Shown here: in pieces, positions 10,463 to 22,800 of the stretch
Numbering within the stretch: position 1 is the first letter of the stretch
Layout of the letters: each line of letters starts with the position of its first letter
Assembly (NCBI GenBank): GCA_001579985.1
Contig: LRSR01007662.1
Coordinates: 1 to 33,705 of the forward strand
DNA length: 33,705 nucleotides
Reading direction: 5' to 3'
Source of the DNA: Hypsibius dujardini
Taxonomy: Eukaryota; Tardigrada; Eutardigrada; Parachela; Hypsibiidae
Translations under genes and position numbers: made by a program
Notes under the pieces: generated by a model
Seen by the model: only the letters and a program-made list of their open reading frames with translations
What the model was told of the DNA's origin: nothing
The model's database searches: none

Positions 10463-10945
10463 TACTGATATCCCCGATGTTCTCCCTTCGTTTATATTAT
10501 GTTTCTTTCCCCGACTTTTGTCTGGATTTTGGCGCGAGTTCGTGTTTGCACTGCTCGATATGCAGGTAACCTGAACGCTGGACGGCATGGAGACAGCTGT
10601 GACCATGAAGTCAGCTAGGGAAAGGTTGACGATGAAGTAGTTCCGGCATTACGCACACCGCTCCGATCACATTAACATAATGGACAAACGACAATATTAC
10701 CCATTATATCGTACAATAATTGTACACATTTTCAGTATTACCAGGAAGTTCCCAAATGTGCCGAAAAAGCTCAGCAGAGATAGGCAGACAATAAAGAAGT
10801 ACCGCAGTCTCGGGGAGTCCGCCAATGGATTGTAGAATGGCTCGTGATGATCCAGCTGGGTTTGCATCATGTTGGATTGCTCAAGTATGCTTTCTAGACC
10901 GGTATTTCTTGTCAAATCGCTGAACGAGGAAACTGAGGGAGCCAT

Positions 10946-11771
10946 TTTGCAGACAATTGTCTATAAGAATAGTTAAGAAACCTCTAAGCGTCTTATGTAC
11001 ACCTCCTTCAACATGAACTTGAGAAGGGTGGATACAGAGTTCAGCGAAAACACATTAATTTTCATGTGGGATTCGCTATACTGTTAAATTTTTACATGGG
11101 CATTAGTAGCATTGATATGAGTATTTTCTAGCTCCTCCCAAAAAAAGCGTACTCTAGTATTTCTTGGACAACGCCGTCGAAGCTCATCATTTTGTTGCCA
11201 GGTTGTTCTGACCAGATGCGCAAATCTTGAGCTCACGCCCACCAGGTACAAGTCAACTACGGCATGTTTAGTTCATTTGGATTGTCTATATATATACATT
11301 ATGTTGCTTTTAATCTACTTAAACAACGCAAACTGATTTGAGCCGAAACTGACCGTGAGGTGAAACTGTCTGGGCACAAGCGATACAAAATCTTAACAGG
11401 TCATTTTATAACACTACACGATGCGTATACTGTAACTATCGAGTTTTCGATGTGGAATCGATAATTATTATCACCTCACAATGGGTAAACCGGTCGTAAC
11501 TCTTGGCGAAGGGGACGATTGTCACCCCCAATCGTCTGATAAGCCTCATGAAGATGCACCACCAACTCAAGGAGAGAAGACTAGCGACACTTCCAGCCGC
11601 ATGAGGACAACAGGGCCGCTTTCAAAAGAAGGTTACCCTTTACGCACTTGGATTTACGTCTTTTTGGCCTACAATGATTCCACAAACTAATTAATTTAAA
11701 ACGTATTTGCACTGCAATTTTTTCGGAATAGACGAGGTGAAAGTGATTGAATCTACCGGAGATTGAGTGAA
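10946..11771. other. Non-coding interval upstream of the MAM gene
   Basis: About 0.8 kb between the start of the GPCR pseudogene (minus strand) and the MAM gene (plus strand). A TATATATA run lies near 11288, too far upstream of the ATG to call a promoter. A 69-codon plus-strand frame (11481-11690) shows no family resemblance and is left unannotated. Confidence 0.45.
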
Positions 11772-14700
11772 ATGTTGACCTGTGGTATGCCTCAGTTTGA
11801 GGCTGTGCTCATGGCTGTGATAGTCTCCCTAGGTAATGTGACCCCACCCGAGATCTAGAGAACATACCGGTAAAGGGTTAACAGCCTAAAATTGACTGCT
11901 TAGAAGGTTACCACACTTCTGTTGCAGATCTCGTCTCCACCGCCTCTCGGGGAAACTCAAGAGCCCAAATGGAACTAGACAGTGCGTCTTGCTCCTTCGA
12001 TAGCGGGATATGTGACGGGTTCATTCAACGCGGAAATTATGCCTGGAAAGCACAAACCACTCCAGTCACGGAAGGCGTAGATCCACAAGCCGGTAAGAAC
12101 CGTGGAGGAGAAGGTGGATATAAAACGATTAATAAAACGAGGGATAAACAGATCACAGTTAATTTTCATTTTTTTAAAATGGCTTATTAGCAAAGAAGAT
12201 AACAAAAACATTGTTGAATGGGAACGGGAGGCGTTGAATGTCGAGCCTTAGAAGGACGCAGGAATATTTTTCTTAATCAGTGCATAATGTAGATTTATTA
12301 TGAAGTAGTGAACGTTGAGTCGTCAAAAAAGAATGCTGCCTCGAAGAAACAAATTAATCGGAAGTGTGGAGTGGCTCGCCGAGTCTCTCCTGATTTATAC
12401 TGCTTTATCAACATGGGGTCGGCGTAAAACAAAATTAAAAGTAGATTACAAAATTTTAAAATATATGAGTAGAATTTAAATGAATTCAATTATGATTTTA
12501 AAGCTAAAATGTTTTTAAATTCAGATCAATTTTAGTATTAAAGAATTTTAAAAGTACACGACTCTATTCGCTGTGCTTCTTTACAGATTATTGAAATTTT
12601 GTAAATCCATAATAATTTTTCTGTGGGCGATAAAATGGTCGGCTGACTTGCGAATTTCAAGGCAGCACTTTTAGCTTCTTCCTATCCGGTGGTCTAGGAG
12701 CAGGCTACGTCTTCGTGGACCGCCAACAAGTGCAATCCAACGCCGGACGGTTCGCCGAGCTCCGTACCGGTCCCCTCACACCGGCCGCCACCTCCCCGAC
12801 TGACCTCATCACCGTCGAGTTCTACTATCGACTCGGTCCGGGAACGACCAAAATGGAGCTGTTGGTCCACCTTGCCGGTCTACCGTCTGCGCCCTTGTCT
12901 GTTCCCTTCCAGCTGACCCGCACCGTCGATTCCGCCCAGGCGTCGGAACAAGTGTGGTTGAAAGTCAGCCAACAATTCTGCCTCCCCTTCGGTTTACCCA
13001 TCTCCAAGGAGCTGGTTTTTCGCGTCACTCCGTTGACTGGCTTCACGTTCGCCGCTCTCGACGAACTGACAACCTTTGCTGAATCAGGTTCGTTAGAGAG
13101 GAAAAAGAAAACTCACATTTACGGGGATTTTAACAATCCTCTGTGCATTTTTAAGAGCTTCCTTCACCGACGTTCACTTGCAACGTCCCACCGGCTGTCC
13201 TCAGCTGCGGCTTTGAAGATGATGCCTGCAGTGCGGCAGCGTGGGTCAATGACGACAACGACCAGCTCAACTGGCTACGAGTTTCCAGAACCGCTACGGA
13301 GGCTCATGGAGGCAAGTCCATATTGCGCGCCCTTTAAGCGGTTCACTTTTCCGATTAATATTAATTGCACCGCAAACAACACGAACATTAATCGGCCATG
13401 ATTTTGGAGAAAGATTGTTAGCGGTTGCAAAATGAAATTACTTAAGAATAGTAAAGAACTAAAATTTGTCAACTAATTACTTTTTTAGTCAACTACAAAA
13501 CTAATTACTAAGGATTTTTAGTTTAGTTTCTATTAGTAACTGAAACTTTTAGTCCTGTTTTAGTCCAAATTAGATCACGAGTTTTGAGTGTTGAGTTGAG
13601 AAGACTTTCCCAGTTTATTTTAGTATTTTAGTCCAGTTTTTTAGCTGACTGAAAAAACTCAAGCTAGAAATTAGCTCCAAAAAGTTTTCGTTTAATTAGT
13701 TTAATTTTGTCATTCCTAAAATTATTGCTGAGAAATCAGTTGGTCGTATTGCTGGAAAGTAGTGAAAACAGGATTTAGAAAGTTATTGGTTCCTCATCTC
13801 TTCTTGTTCCTCTTTTTCACAGGCACATTCTACCTAAGATCAGAGAAGTTTGCTTCCTCGTCATTGGGAGCGGTAGCCACGGTGGTTAGCCGACAAATCA
13901 TCGACGCAACTCCTTTGACTTATCTTCTCTCATTCTACTACCGCCGGAGGATCACACAGTCAAGTCTAGCACTCAGCGTCAGACGGGCAGACGCCCCAGA
14001 AACATGGATCTGGTCCGACGAATCCAACGTCAACCTCAACCAGTGGAACAAAGGCGAGGTACTCCTATGCGGCTTAAATCACTTCCAGATGGCCTTCTCC
14101 ACCAACCGAGAGGACGTCTCCTTGGACGACATCAGCCTCAGCACAACCATTCCAGACAACACGCCGTTGAATTGTCTGCCCATCACCACCGCAACTTGCG
14201 ACTTTGAAGGGAAAACTTTATGCGGTTGGACGACCAATTCCGAGTCGGAATTCCGTTTCAAGCTCACCACAGGTTTCATTGGAGGGGAGGTCCTCGGACA
14301 GCCAGTCGGAGCAGGGCAGGGAATTGGCTTCGTTCATGCCGCTGCAAATGATCGCTTTACTGGGTCCAGTCAACCGGCGCGTTTGCAGTCCATCAGTCCA
14401 ATTCAGCTCAATCGGGCGACAACCTTCTCTTTCTGGTACCATACGCGAGGATACGGAATTCGGCAGTTACAGCTGGAGATAATAAGGACTACACCCATTC
14501 TAAATGAACTGTTGTGGAAGCAGGATGGAGGTAGCGAGTTGGGATGGCAGCAAGCTACCGTGTCTCTATGTAGTACGACAGAAATAAAGGTGATGATCCG
14601 CAAGTAGAAACAAATACTTGACCGGCAGACAGGCAGTCGGACAGACAGATAGAGAGGCAGGCAAGCAGGCAGACAGGCAGACAAGGCAGAAGTGAACCAA

Positions 14701-15235
14701 GTTGCTATAGCTAAATTTCGTTACTTCTATTTAGCTTTCCTTCTCGGCCTCGTTTTCATTCCCGGATCACGTGATCGGGCTTGATAGCTTCGTTCTCGCG
14801 GATGAAGATACAGTCAGTGGAACTCTTCCTCCAGCAGGGTTTCAGTGTCCTGAAGACACCGTCCGACATTTGACCTGTGACTTTGATTCTGATGGAATTT
14901 GCGGATGGACCAACGAGACTCCTAACTTCTCTTGGAACCTAGAAGATATCAATGCACTTCCACCGCCACTCAATCCACTGGATGACATTACCGTTGCAAA
15001 CAGCGGCACGAAGATTTTGGCTGCGAGATCGAGAAATCGACCAGTCGGAAGCGGCACAAGTATGGCCCGCTTGGTCAGCCGACCACTTGTTGGCACCGTG
15101 CCCAGAAATACACAGTTAGAGTTTTGGTACAACATGAAAGGCTCGGGTAGCTCTCTTCGCGTTCTGGTCCGAGAAAGTGGACTCAGTCAGACCGTTTGGG
15201 AACAGACAGGCAATAAGGGTAATATAAGGATTATA

Positions 15236-15269
<34 letters not shown>

Positions 15270-18200
15270 AATCCGTAAGCGGGCCAGCCTACATTTTTCT
15301 ATGTATCGTGTCTTGTGCCGCGCTGTGCCTGTATATATGGATTGTCAGCTGAAACCTATAATCCACCAAAATTTGCAGGAATGGCGTGGATCAAAGCAGC
15401 CTTCACAATCTGTGCCGCCGAAGGTTCGGAAGTCATCTTCGAGGCTCAGTTCACTATCCCAGAACTTCGTAGCATCGGACTAGACAGCATCGTCTACCAC
15501 GGAGAAACCGCGGCCACCGTAACGATCCCTGGCCAGTGCCCAATTGTGTCCTGTAACTTTGAAAGCGGAAACTGTGGCTGGCGTCACGCCGCGCCCGACT
15601 TTGCCTGGTCGAATCAGCCGAACCTCTTCACTCCGGACGGTGGTCACGTGCTGACGGCCTTCTTCGAAGGCACCGATAAGGCTCGTGCAACAACCGGCTG
15701 CTTGTCCTTGAGAGAACCAACCGAGCTCACTTTCTGGTACTTCACGAGCTCCGAGACACAGGCTAAGGTTACGATTTCGACACAGAATCATCCTCCTCCT
15801 CAGTCACCGGCCGTTGTACAGTGGACTTCAGACGAAGGTACGTCCTTCCTTATTAATAAGAAAATTTCACGTCGGTTCAATAAGGAAAGTAACCGCCAAA
15901 CTCATAATATTTATTATATTTGATTATGTAATTCTATAATATTTATTAGCTAATTTGTAGTAAATTAGCTGCTTAATTTTTGTTGAAGAAGTTCAGAGTA
16001 GTCAAAACACTAAATCTACCCAACTTGCATGTCACGCAAGGCTTTTTTGTCAGTTTTGACTGAAGTGTTACCCACTTGTTAATTCTTTCAAAATCTGAAA
16101 AATCTGAATTTTGACAATGCTAGTTTCTAAACTGAAACTCTTCCGTGTTCCAGGTCGTTGTAATCCATTTATTTTGCGTTTCCCCTACTCTTTTCAGAAT
16201 CTTCTTTTACCCTAATTGTTGAAATTTTACTGTATATTTTAGTATCTAAACCAGCTTGTAAATTTACACAGACGATACCGCCCTGGAATGGAAACTGCAG
16301 ACCGTTGACATCCCTGCGTCGCCACAGTTCCGACTCATCCTTGAGGGTGTCTCCCTCAACGGCCGACCGCAATCGGCCTCGGTGGATGCCTTGATCCTGG
16401 TCAACGAAGCCGAACTCCTCACCTCCTGCGATCCCATCCCGGCGACCACGCCCCCACCGACAATCCCTCCGACGGCCGACGTCACCGGTAACCTGTCCTG
16501 CGATTTTGAAAACGCTTCGGCTTGCGGATGGAATGTCGCCGGTTCGCCGTGGTTGTTGGCGGACCCTCCCGTCGGGACTCCTCCATATGATCTACCGGAC
16601 GCGAGCTCCGGGAGAGGCCTCGTCTACGTGGATAGTAATTCGCTGTCGATGGTGAACGAGCTGGCGGCGTTGGAGTCGAGGCTCCATGCACCGGTCAAAT
16701 CGAAGCTGACCTTCTCGTACCGTTCCTATGGCTTCGGAGTTGGTTCATTGGTTCTGTACGCGCAGAAGAACGGCGTGAGATACCTGCTGTGGGCTAGCCA
16801 TTCGAGTCCTCGGACATGGGCGACCGCCATGGTGGATATTTGCCTCAGTGACAGCTATACGGTATGCTATGCTTGGCTGAATAAATACTGGTACTAGTAA
16901 ATCGCACAGACCTTTTTGTTACGGTAATACATTGAAAGTTCTTGATGGTAAATTTTGAAGTTAACTATGTACTGAAGTTGGTCTTGGTATTTAATCGTTT
17001 TCATCTGCAATTTGAAATGACTTTTATAGTTAGAATACGTATTTTTTAACAATGTTCAAAATTATGTTTGCAGTTTATCTTCGAAGCACGCTTCTTGGCA
17101 AGAGGATTTGTTGTTGGTCTGGATAACATCATCCTTGAAAGTGAAGTCAGCGGAGTTAGTGTACCGGTCACTGATTGTCCCATCCTGGTGCCGTTTATAA
17201 CCCCGGCTCCACCGACCACACTCCCTCCGCCAACCATCCAGCCGACAACACCTCAAGTCACCGCTCCACCAGTCACTACCGCAGCCCCGACATCAGCACC
17301 AACGGTCACGCCCGTTACCCTGCGTAAGACTTTATTATTAATTACTTTAACTTTGGTTGACGGTTCTACCAAATCCTGTCTTTTAGCTTCAATTCACCGC
17401 GGCGACTTCAGTTGCGATTTTGAAGGAGAGAATCTGTGCAACTGGCGCAATCTTGATCTTCACCAGGGCAATGAACTTTTCTGGAGACCCACTAAGTCCT
17501 TCGCAGCAACAGGAAACATCAGTGCTTCAGCCGGTTCGAACTTTGTTCAGGTCTCCGCCCTGGAAGGGGGGGCACGCTACGTAGCCCGATTAATTAGCCC
17601 GCACATCCGTGATACAATCGGGCAGGAAAGAATTCGCTTCCAGGTAGAAGCTCGACTTGTAGTCTGTTTGTCTACCTATCTGCCAGCCTGCCTGCCTGTC
17701 TGTCCGTATATACATCTGTCTGTGTTGGTCTTATTTGTCTTGTCTGTCGATCTACCTGCTTCTCTTCTTGCTACTTCGTCTTTCTCGCTTACATTCTATC
17801 GGTCATCCTTGTCTGTGTATTTATCTGTGGGCTTCAAAGTTGATTGGTAACGGCTATTATTCTCGTAGTTTTACTATCGGGCCAGTGGACGAGGCGCCAG
17901 CGGTGTGACTGTTTACCTTGTCAATTCTGAAGCGTTACCATCGGCTGCATCCTGGTCCGTAGGAATTGGAGCGTTAGATCAGTGGAACCTCGCCAAGGTT
18001 GATATACCGTCCCCCTTTACCCCGCGTCGTCAGGTGTTTCTTCAGACAAGTTTCATCCGGGACGACAGTTGGTTGGCAATTGATGAAATTCAACTCGAAG
18101 ACGAATATGGTAGGAAACCGCTCATAATCATGACTAAAATGAGTTTAGATAAATTTCCATTAATAATACGCTTCATTAATTAAGAAATAAATAAAATTTT

Positions 18201-19436
18201 AACGCTAATTTCCCAAGCTCTCTTTCACAGAATCAACTATTATTTTAAATAATATATTGTCTATAAATAAGGTGTAAATGTTTTATTTCAACTGCTATCA
18301 TTTAAGGGCAACCCGACGCTTTCAAATCGTCCTTAAATCTCGCCGGTTCGCCAGCCGCAGTGATTATGGATTATCGTTTTCGTGTTCCCATCTATTCTTT
18401 TATAACTCCTTGTTGAGTTGGCAAACATTTTGTCCCTTTCAATTTTTCAAAATTTCAAAATTTTCAATTTTTTTCAATTTTTTTTTCTGATTAACCTCGT
18501 TTTGCACTTTTCCGATAGGCATTTAAAAATTTCAACCTTCAAAATTCAATGTTTTCAGTTAGCAAGATGCATTACAGAGAAAAAGAGGAAGAACCGTAAA
18601 AAAAAACTTATTTTGGGATGGGATGGACTTGGGTCGCTGAGCTTCTCACACTTTTTTCTGTAACTAGACCAGTCAGCTGAAAACTTTGAATTTTGAAGGT
18701 TGCAATTTTAAATACCTATCAGAAAAATGCAGAACGAGTTTATTCAGAAGATATTCGCCATTCAAAGTTATCAAAAGAGTGCCCGAGAGGGACGACTACG
18801 TCCGATGACGTCAAAGATTTTTTTTTTGAAAAACTGAAAAAGACAAAAGTTTGCCAACTCAAGAAGAAGTTTTAAAAATTAGACCGGGACACGATAACAA
18901 TCATCCATGACCACCGCGGCTGGCGACCCGACAAGATTTTTGGGTGATTTCAAAGCGCCGGGTTGCCCTTAAGCACAAACAATAATAAGGTTACGACAGG
19001 TATTTTTTTTCATCGTGTCAAAATGACTTAACGTTTAGAGAGGACCACCCAGGCGGTAATAGTTCGACCGACGAACCCCGTGCCAGAAGCAAGTACTGCT
19101 GCGCCTTCCACCATCGCGCCACAAGATGTAACCGCTCCAACGACAGTTGCTGCCGGCACTGGACCGACTACAACTCCCGCTGGCTTTGCTCTAACTACTG
19201 CTACCGCCAGCAAGCCCCTTGAAACCTTCTCCAAAATGCAGGCTGACACGGTGATCGGACTGGGGGCAGGCTGTGGAGTCTTGGGCGTGATTGCCGTCGG
19301 TGTCCTACTCTACCATCTTTCCTACAAACGCGGGGTACAGAAGAAAGCTCGACGCGATCACGTGGAAGGCCAGAAGGAACTGGCCTTGCAGGCGACCTCT
19401 TCCCGTGTAGGCACCGACCTCAACACTAAAGTATAG
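11772..19436 (+). CDS. Type I membrane protein with seven MAM domains
   Basis: Predicted 1417-residue single-pass surface protein, presumably adhesive or receptor-like, as MAM domains usually mediate homophilic or matrix contacts. Exons: 11772-11832, 11928-12092, 12662-13087, 13156-13311, 13823-14589, 14735-15218, 15379-15837, 16272-16861, 17074-17323, 17387-17643, 17869-18109, 19039-19436; the frame is continuous and the sum divides by three. Order: signal peptide (hydrophobic LMAVIVSL, residues 13-20); MAM domains near residues 39-217, 229-385, 391-545, 571-725, 741-883, 913-1056 and 1127-1283, each opening with a C-x-F-(D/E) motif such as CDFEGKTLCGW or CNFESGNCGW; Thr/Pro-rich linkers near 1065-1120 and 1285-1345; membrane helix GLGAGCGVLGVIAVGVLLYH near 1352-1373; basic stop-transfer and a tail of about 40 residues. 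No kinase, phosphatase, protease or LDLa module is present. Intron 4 uses a GC donor. The first MAM is the most diverged. Confidence 0.9.
13470..13730. repeat. TTTAGT-rich AT tract in MAM intron 4
   Basis: Many near-copies of TTTTAGT and its variants (TTTTAGTC, TTAGTTTAG) occur, without a clean period. It could be eroded simple sequence or a degenerate element; no borders are visible. Confidence 0.45.
14618..14692. repeat. Degenerate (GCAGACAG)n in MAM intron 5
   Basis: ACAG/GCAG units lie between exons 13823-14589 and 14735-15218. Confidence 0.75.
15235..15269. repeat. (CTGT)n microsatellite in MAM intron 6
   Basis: A pure run of about eight CTGT units begins 17 bases after the donor at 15219, leaving the splice site intact. 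Confidence 0.9.
17660..17835. repeat. Degenerate CTGT-rich tract in MAM intron 10
   Basis: CTGTCTG, CTGCC and CTAT units fill most of the 225-bp intron 17644-17868 and leave the frame open past the donor. The donor at 17644 was preferred because RIRFQ joins FYYRASG in frame, as in the other MAM domains. Confidence 0.7.
18306..18968. mobile_element. Foldback element flanked by TTAA, in the last MAM intron
   Basis: A 663-bp inverted-repeat element. Termini are GGGCAACCCGACGCTTTCAA on the left and the complement of GGGCAACCCGGCGCTTTGAA on the right. TTAA lies on both sides (18302-18305 and 18969-18972). The arms pair over most of their length; shared blocks include TCGCCAGCCGC, TTGAGTTGGCAAAC and CAACCTTCAAAATTCAA. 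The right arm has roughly 70 extra bases (about 18760-18830) absent from the left arm. There is no coding capacity. TTAA is the piggyBac target, but these ends start with GGG rather than CCC, so family placement is uncertain and TTAA could be part of the repeat itself. Confidence 0.82.
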
Positions 19437-19846
19437 AATGAATGACGGTATACAGTATATAAATGAAGATATGTTTTGGCTATCGCAACTTGTTTTCTGT
19501 AGATTAAGTTTAGGATGCTCGATCCGCGTTTAATTTAAGTTAACCCATCTTTGCCTGTTGTGACTCCCACTTCGTAATGTGCGATAGTGTAACTGCCCGC
19601 AAATGTTTGAGTCAGCAAAGGTTTAGTAGCACAATTAAGCTGACAGCTCGAACCCAGAACATGAAAATAAACCCAGATCAGTAGGAAGACATGAGGGGTG
19701 CCGTAGGCCAGATTATCACATCCGTCCAAATCTACCACAACCCGCAAAAACGCACAACAACCGCGTAAAAAAACAAGCCATCAAGAACCATCCATAAGAA
19801 ACCCCTAAATCATCCTAAAAGTAAGAAAATATATATTCCATCAAAA
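19437..19846. other. Convergent 3' interval between the MAM and ENPP genes
   Basis: 410 bp separate the stop codons of the plus-strand MAM gene and the minus-strand ENPP gene. An AATAAA near 19665 on the plus strand is a candidate poly(A) signal for the MAM gene, about 230 bases past its stop. No clear minus-strand signal was found. Confidence 0.5.
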
Positions 19847-22800
19847 TCACAGCGTTTGATCGCCCCAAAGGGCGTCAGTCAATCGAGTTTTCAGCCGAGC
19901 AGCTTCATCGACGGCTAGTCCACTGAAGAATTCAAGTCCAGTAAGTAACTCGATGTCCCTCACTGTCGCAGAGTGGGTCAAGAAGTAGAATCCATCTTTC
20001 TGGAAATTTAATACAAATGTCAGTTTTGAGATATTGCCTTGAACTATCTGAGCAATTAGGCAGAAGAAGAAGACTGAGACACACTTGGTCAGGGTCTGAT
20101 TCACAAACAGTAAGTAGTGTGAGGCAAGACGACAGTCCCACCGATAACTGACAGGCAGAAGGATCGACTCACTGGAAGAGCGATTGAAAACATAGTCAGC
20201 TGGATACAATAGATACATAAGACAGCCAGACTGACGCACACAGATAGGAATTAACCCGTTAACGTCCAATGGCGTACAAATGTCGACAGAGCGACCTTTG
20301 ATTTTTCATTTGCAGAGCGTTCGATCGATTTTGGCAAACTCGACTGTTTTTGAGATTTCAACTGTTGTTCCAAAATAAGAGATCATTAGTTTCACGTTTG
20401 TTGAATGACCAATGTCCGACAAAAATAGTCTAAGTCGGCCAGTTTTGTCTATTTTTGGGTCGCCGAGGTCGCCGACTGCCAACAAAATGCTAAAGATGAT
20501 ATACGAACTCTTTTGTGTTTATCAGATTGATTATAGCTTGCTGACTTAAAAAAAAGTTTGTTTGGATCGGATGAACGGTCAGGTGGTGACCATTGGTCAG
20601 AACAAGTCACCAAATTTTCGCTGAAAAACGACCAAAATTGATTCATACGAAAAACTGATGATTGATTAATTGGTTGAATGCTAAAAAAAGGTGCCAATCC
20701 CCACCTGACACACGTTTCAGCAAAAAAATTATTCTTATCTTTACAATGGACAGTGGTCAAGCTAAAAAAGGAAATTTTTCCAAAATCATCAAAAAAATTT
20801 GAAATTTTTTTTTTCTTAATTGAGTGAAACTATACCAGGGAAAAATACTTTTGGCATTCAAATCAAGTCGGATCTGGTAGTGGACGTTAACGGGTTAAGA
20901 AAACATACATACAGAGAAACAAAACAGATGGATACGCCCACAAGTAGACAAGAGGAAAGATTCATACAGAGACAGGCAGGAAGTTCAGGAGACCGATCAC
21001 GAAACAGGTAGGCAGACAGACTCAGACCACCCACCACACAGACGTAGCGAGCTACACAGTACACACTGTATAGATGACAGACAGACATGCCGTCAGTCAA
21101 TGTGAATTGGTCTAACTTTGGTACCTGGCAGGGATGAGTGTCCGCCTCCTTGTGCGGTAAGACAAATGACATCACTTCATGCTGACACGACTCCGTCGCA
21201 CATTCAGGAGAAAGCGCTGGCCGGGAGAGAATCACATAGAAATGCGAAGCAAGGAGTTGATCCTCGTCCAACGGCAACGCGGTCTGTCGTCGACCTGGTC
21301 TGTTTCGTAAACGACAGAAAAAACCCAGAGTTATACAAGATCCCAATCCAAAATGGCCGAAAGTAATCTACAGATAACACACACCGTCTCATGTCAAAAT
21401 GATCAGCTCGTCCAAACGGCTCAAAACTGTCGAAAACAGGACCGATAACCACTCGAAGAGGCCGATCAGAGGTGATCCAAGACGAGGCCAGATCCCAAAA
21501 ACGCTTCCACACACCGGTCTTAAAGGTCTGATGCATGGTCACGGTGTTGGAAGAGAGATTGCGAAGCACAGAGTCCACTGAATTCCGAGCCAATTCTACA
21601 AAAACATCCCAACTATCATAATAGATCATATAATCGAATATAAATTATTTATTTATTCAAATATTTCATTGACTATTATACGGTAATTATACGGTAAACG
21701 AAAAAACGACTTGATTATTAAAAGAACTATTAACTAAAAATTAATCTCGAGCAAGTATTTCTGAGTAAGATGGTTTGATTTTTAGACCTCCTTGAATGTT
21801 ACTTAATTAAATTATAATTTAATCCTGGAGCTTAGCACAGCAAACATAAAAGGAAATATATTTTTACAAATTTATCAAAGTAATAGGATAAGTTTACCTG
21901 GAGGGAAGAAGTACGCGGGCACATCTGGATGCGTGGTCCCCGATGCTGAACAATGGATATTTTTCACGGAATCCGAAGCGCGATAAACTTTGCGCACTAG
22001 ACCGGCAAAATACGCCCCCACCGCCGTCTTCTGATCGGGATCTGGAGTGGTGGAAGTAAGTTTTAATTGGAAGGCCGTCCACAGAGCGACGTTCAACTCG
22101 CGGCTGTATCCACTAGCGAAATCAAAGTCGGCAAGGAAAACGAAATCGGGGCTTGCGCGAGGAACATCCACGGAAGGGGGAAGAGGCACGCCTAGACGTC
22201 CGAAATGATATCGCACAAAGTCGTCCGCGGAAGGGTCGGCACTTCGGAGGTCTGATTTCTGCTTTTCTGACAACTGACGAAAAAATAAAGAAAGAATATT
22301 CAAGACCGCAGGAATTTTGATGTGTCTTTATCCATGACTGCCTGCCCCGCCGTCTGTCGCCACAGATTTGCTATTTTGAGAGGAATTCCGCAAAAATGAA
22401 GGGGTCGCATGCTTAACTATGGATAAATGTCTAAAAACGCCCCACTGTCCACCTATCAGTATTTTTGTCTGTCGGCATGCTTATTTTCTGCGTGTCTTTT
22501 TGCTTGGAGCTCTGTCTTTACCTGTCACTAAATCCAACTAACACTTACATGCGTTGAACTGTTGACGTCGCCACAGACCACCAAATCAATGATTCCCAAA
22601 TCGGCTACGGTCCCATACACCTTCCCCACTCCAATCCGATCCCCACCGGAAGTGCCGTGCGTGAAATTCCTCGGATTCCGCAAGATATAATTCAAACTCC
22701 CCACAGTGCCGTTATTCGAGGACGCATTGAGTCCCAACAGCTGGCAAAACAAGCCAAACAGCTCCACATTCGGGAAGGGCTGCATGGGGACATGTCGGAG

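Larger units (their letters stand above)
6754..10945 (-). pseudogene. Rhodopsin-class GPCR pseudogene, split by a transposon
   Basis: Remains of a class A G-protein-coupled receptor in three blocks. Block 10945 to about 10570 has an N-terminal tail, TM1 with GNFLVIL, and TM2 with YFIVNLSLADFMV after RNAG. Block 7669-7599 holds TM3 with VLGSLCAMG and the end motif MISINR. Block 7500-6754 holds TM4 to TM7 with VLLCLTVWIVIYLID and the TM7 motif HANSSINCVIYALALNHFR. Damage is plain: one base is missing between RNAG and YFIVN, frames break inside TM3 and just after its exon, another shift lies in TM5 near 7300, a TAA stop interrupts TM6 near 7023, and the acceptor before the last block lacks AG. 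The RNAGN-like TM2 entry and the TM7 end faintly recall melatonin-type receptors, but the ligand class is not secure. The region between blocks one and two holds the pogo-like transposon. Confidence 0.8.

Noticed and set aside
11481-11690. 69-codon plus-strand frame before the MAM gene
   Set aside because: No signal peptide, domain or in-frame join to the MAM exons; length is compatible with chance.
17644-17850. Read-through of MAM exon 10 into the CTGT-rich intron
   Set aside because: The extension encodes only repeat-derived residues, while splicing to 17869 restores the second half of the MAM domain.
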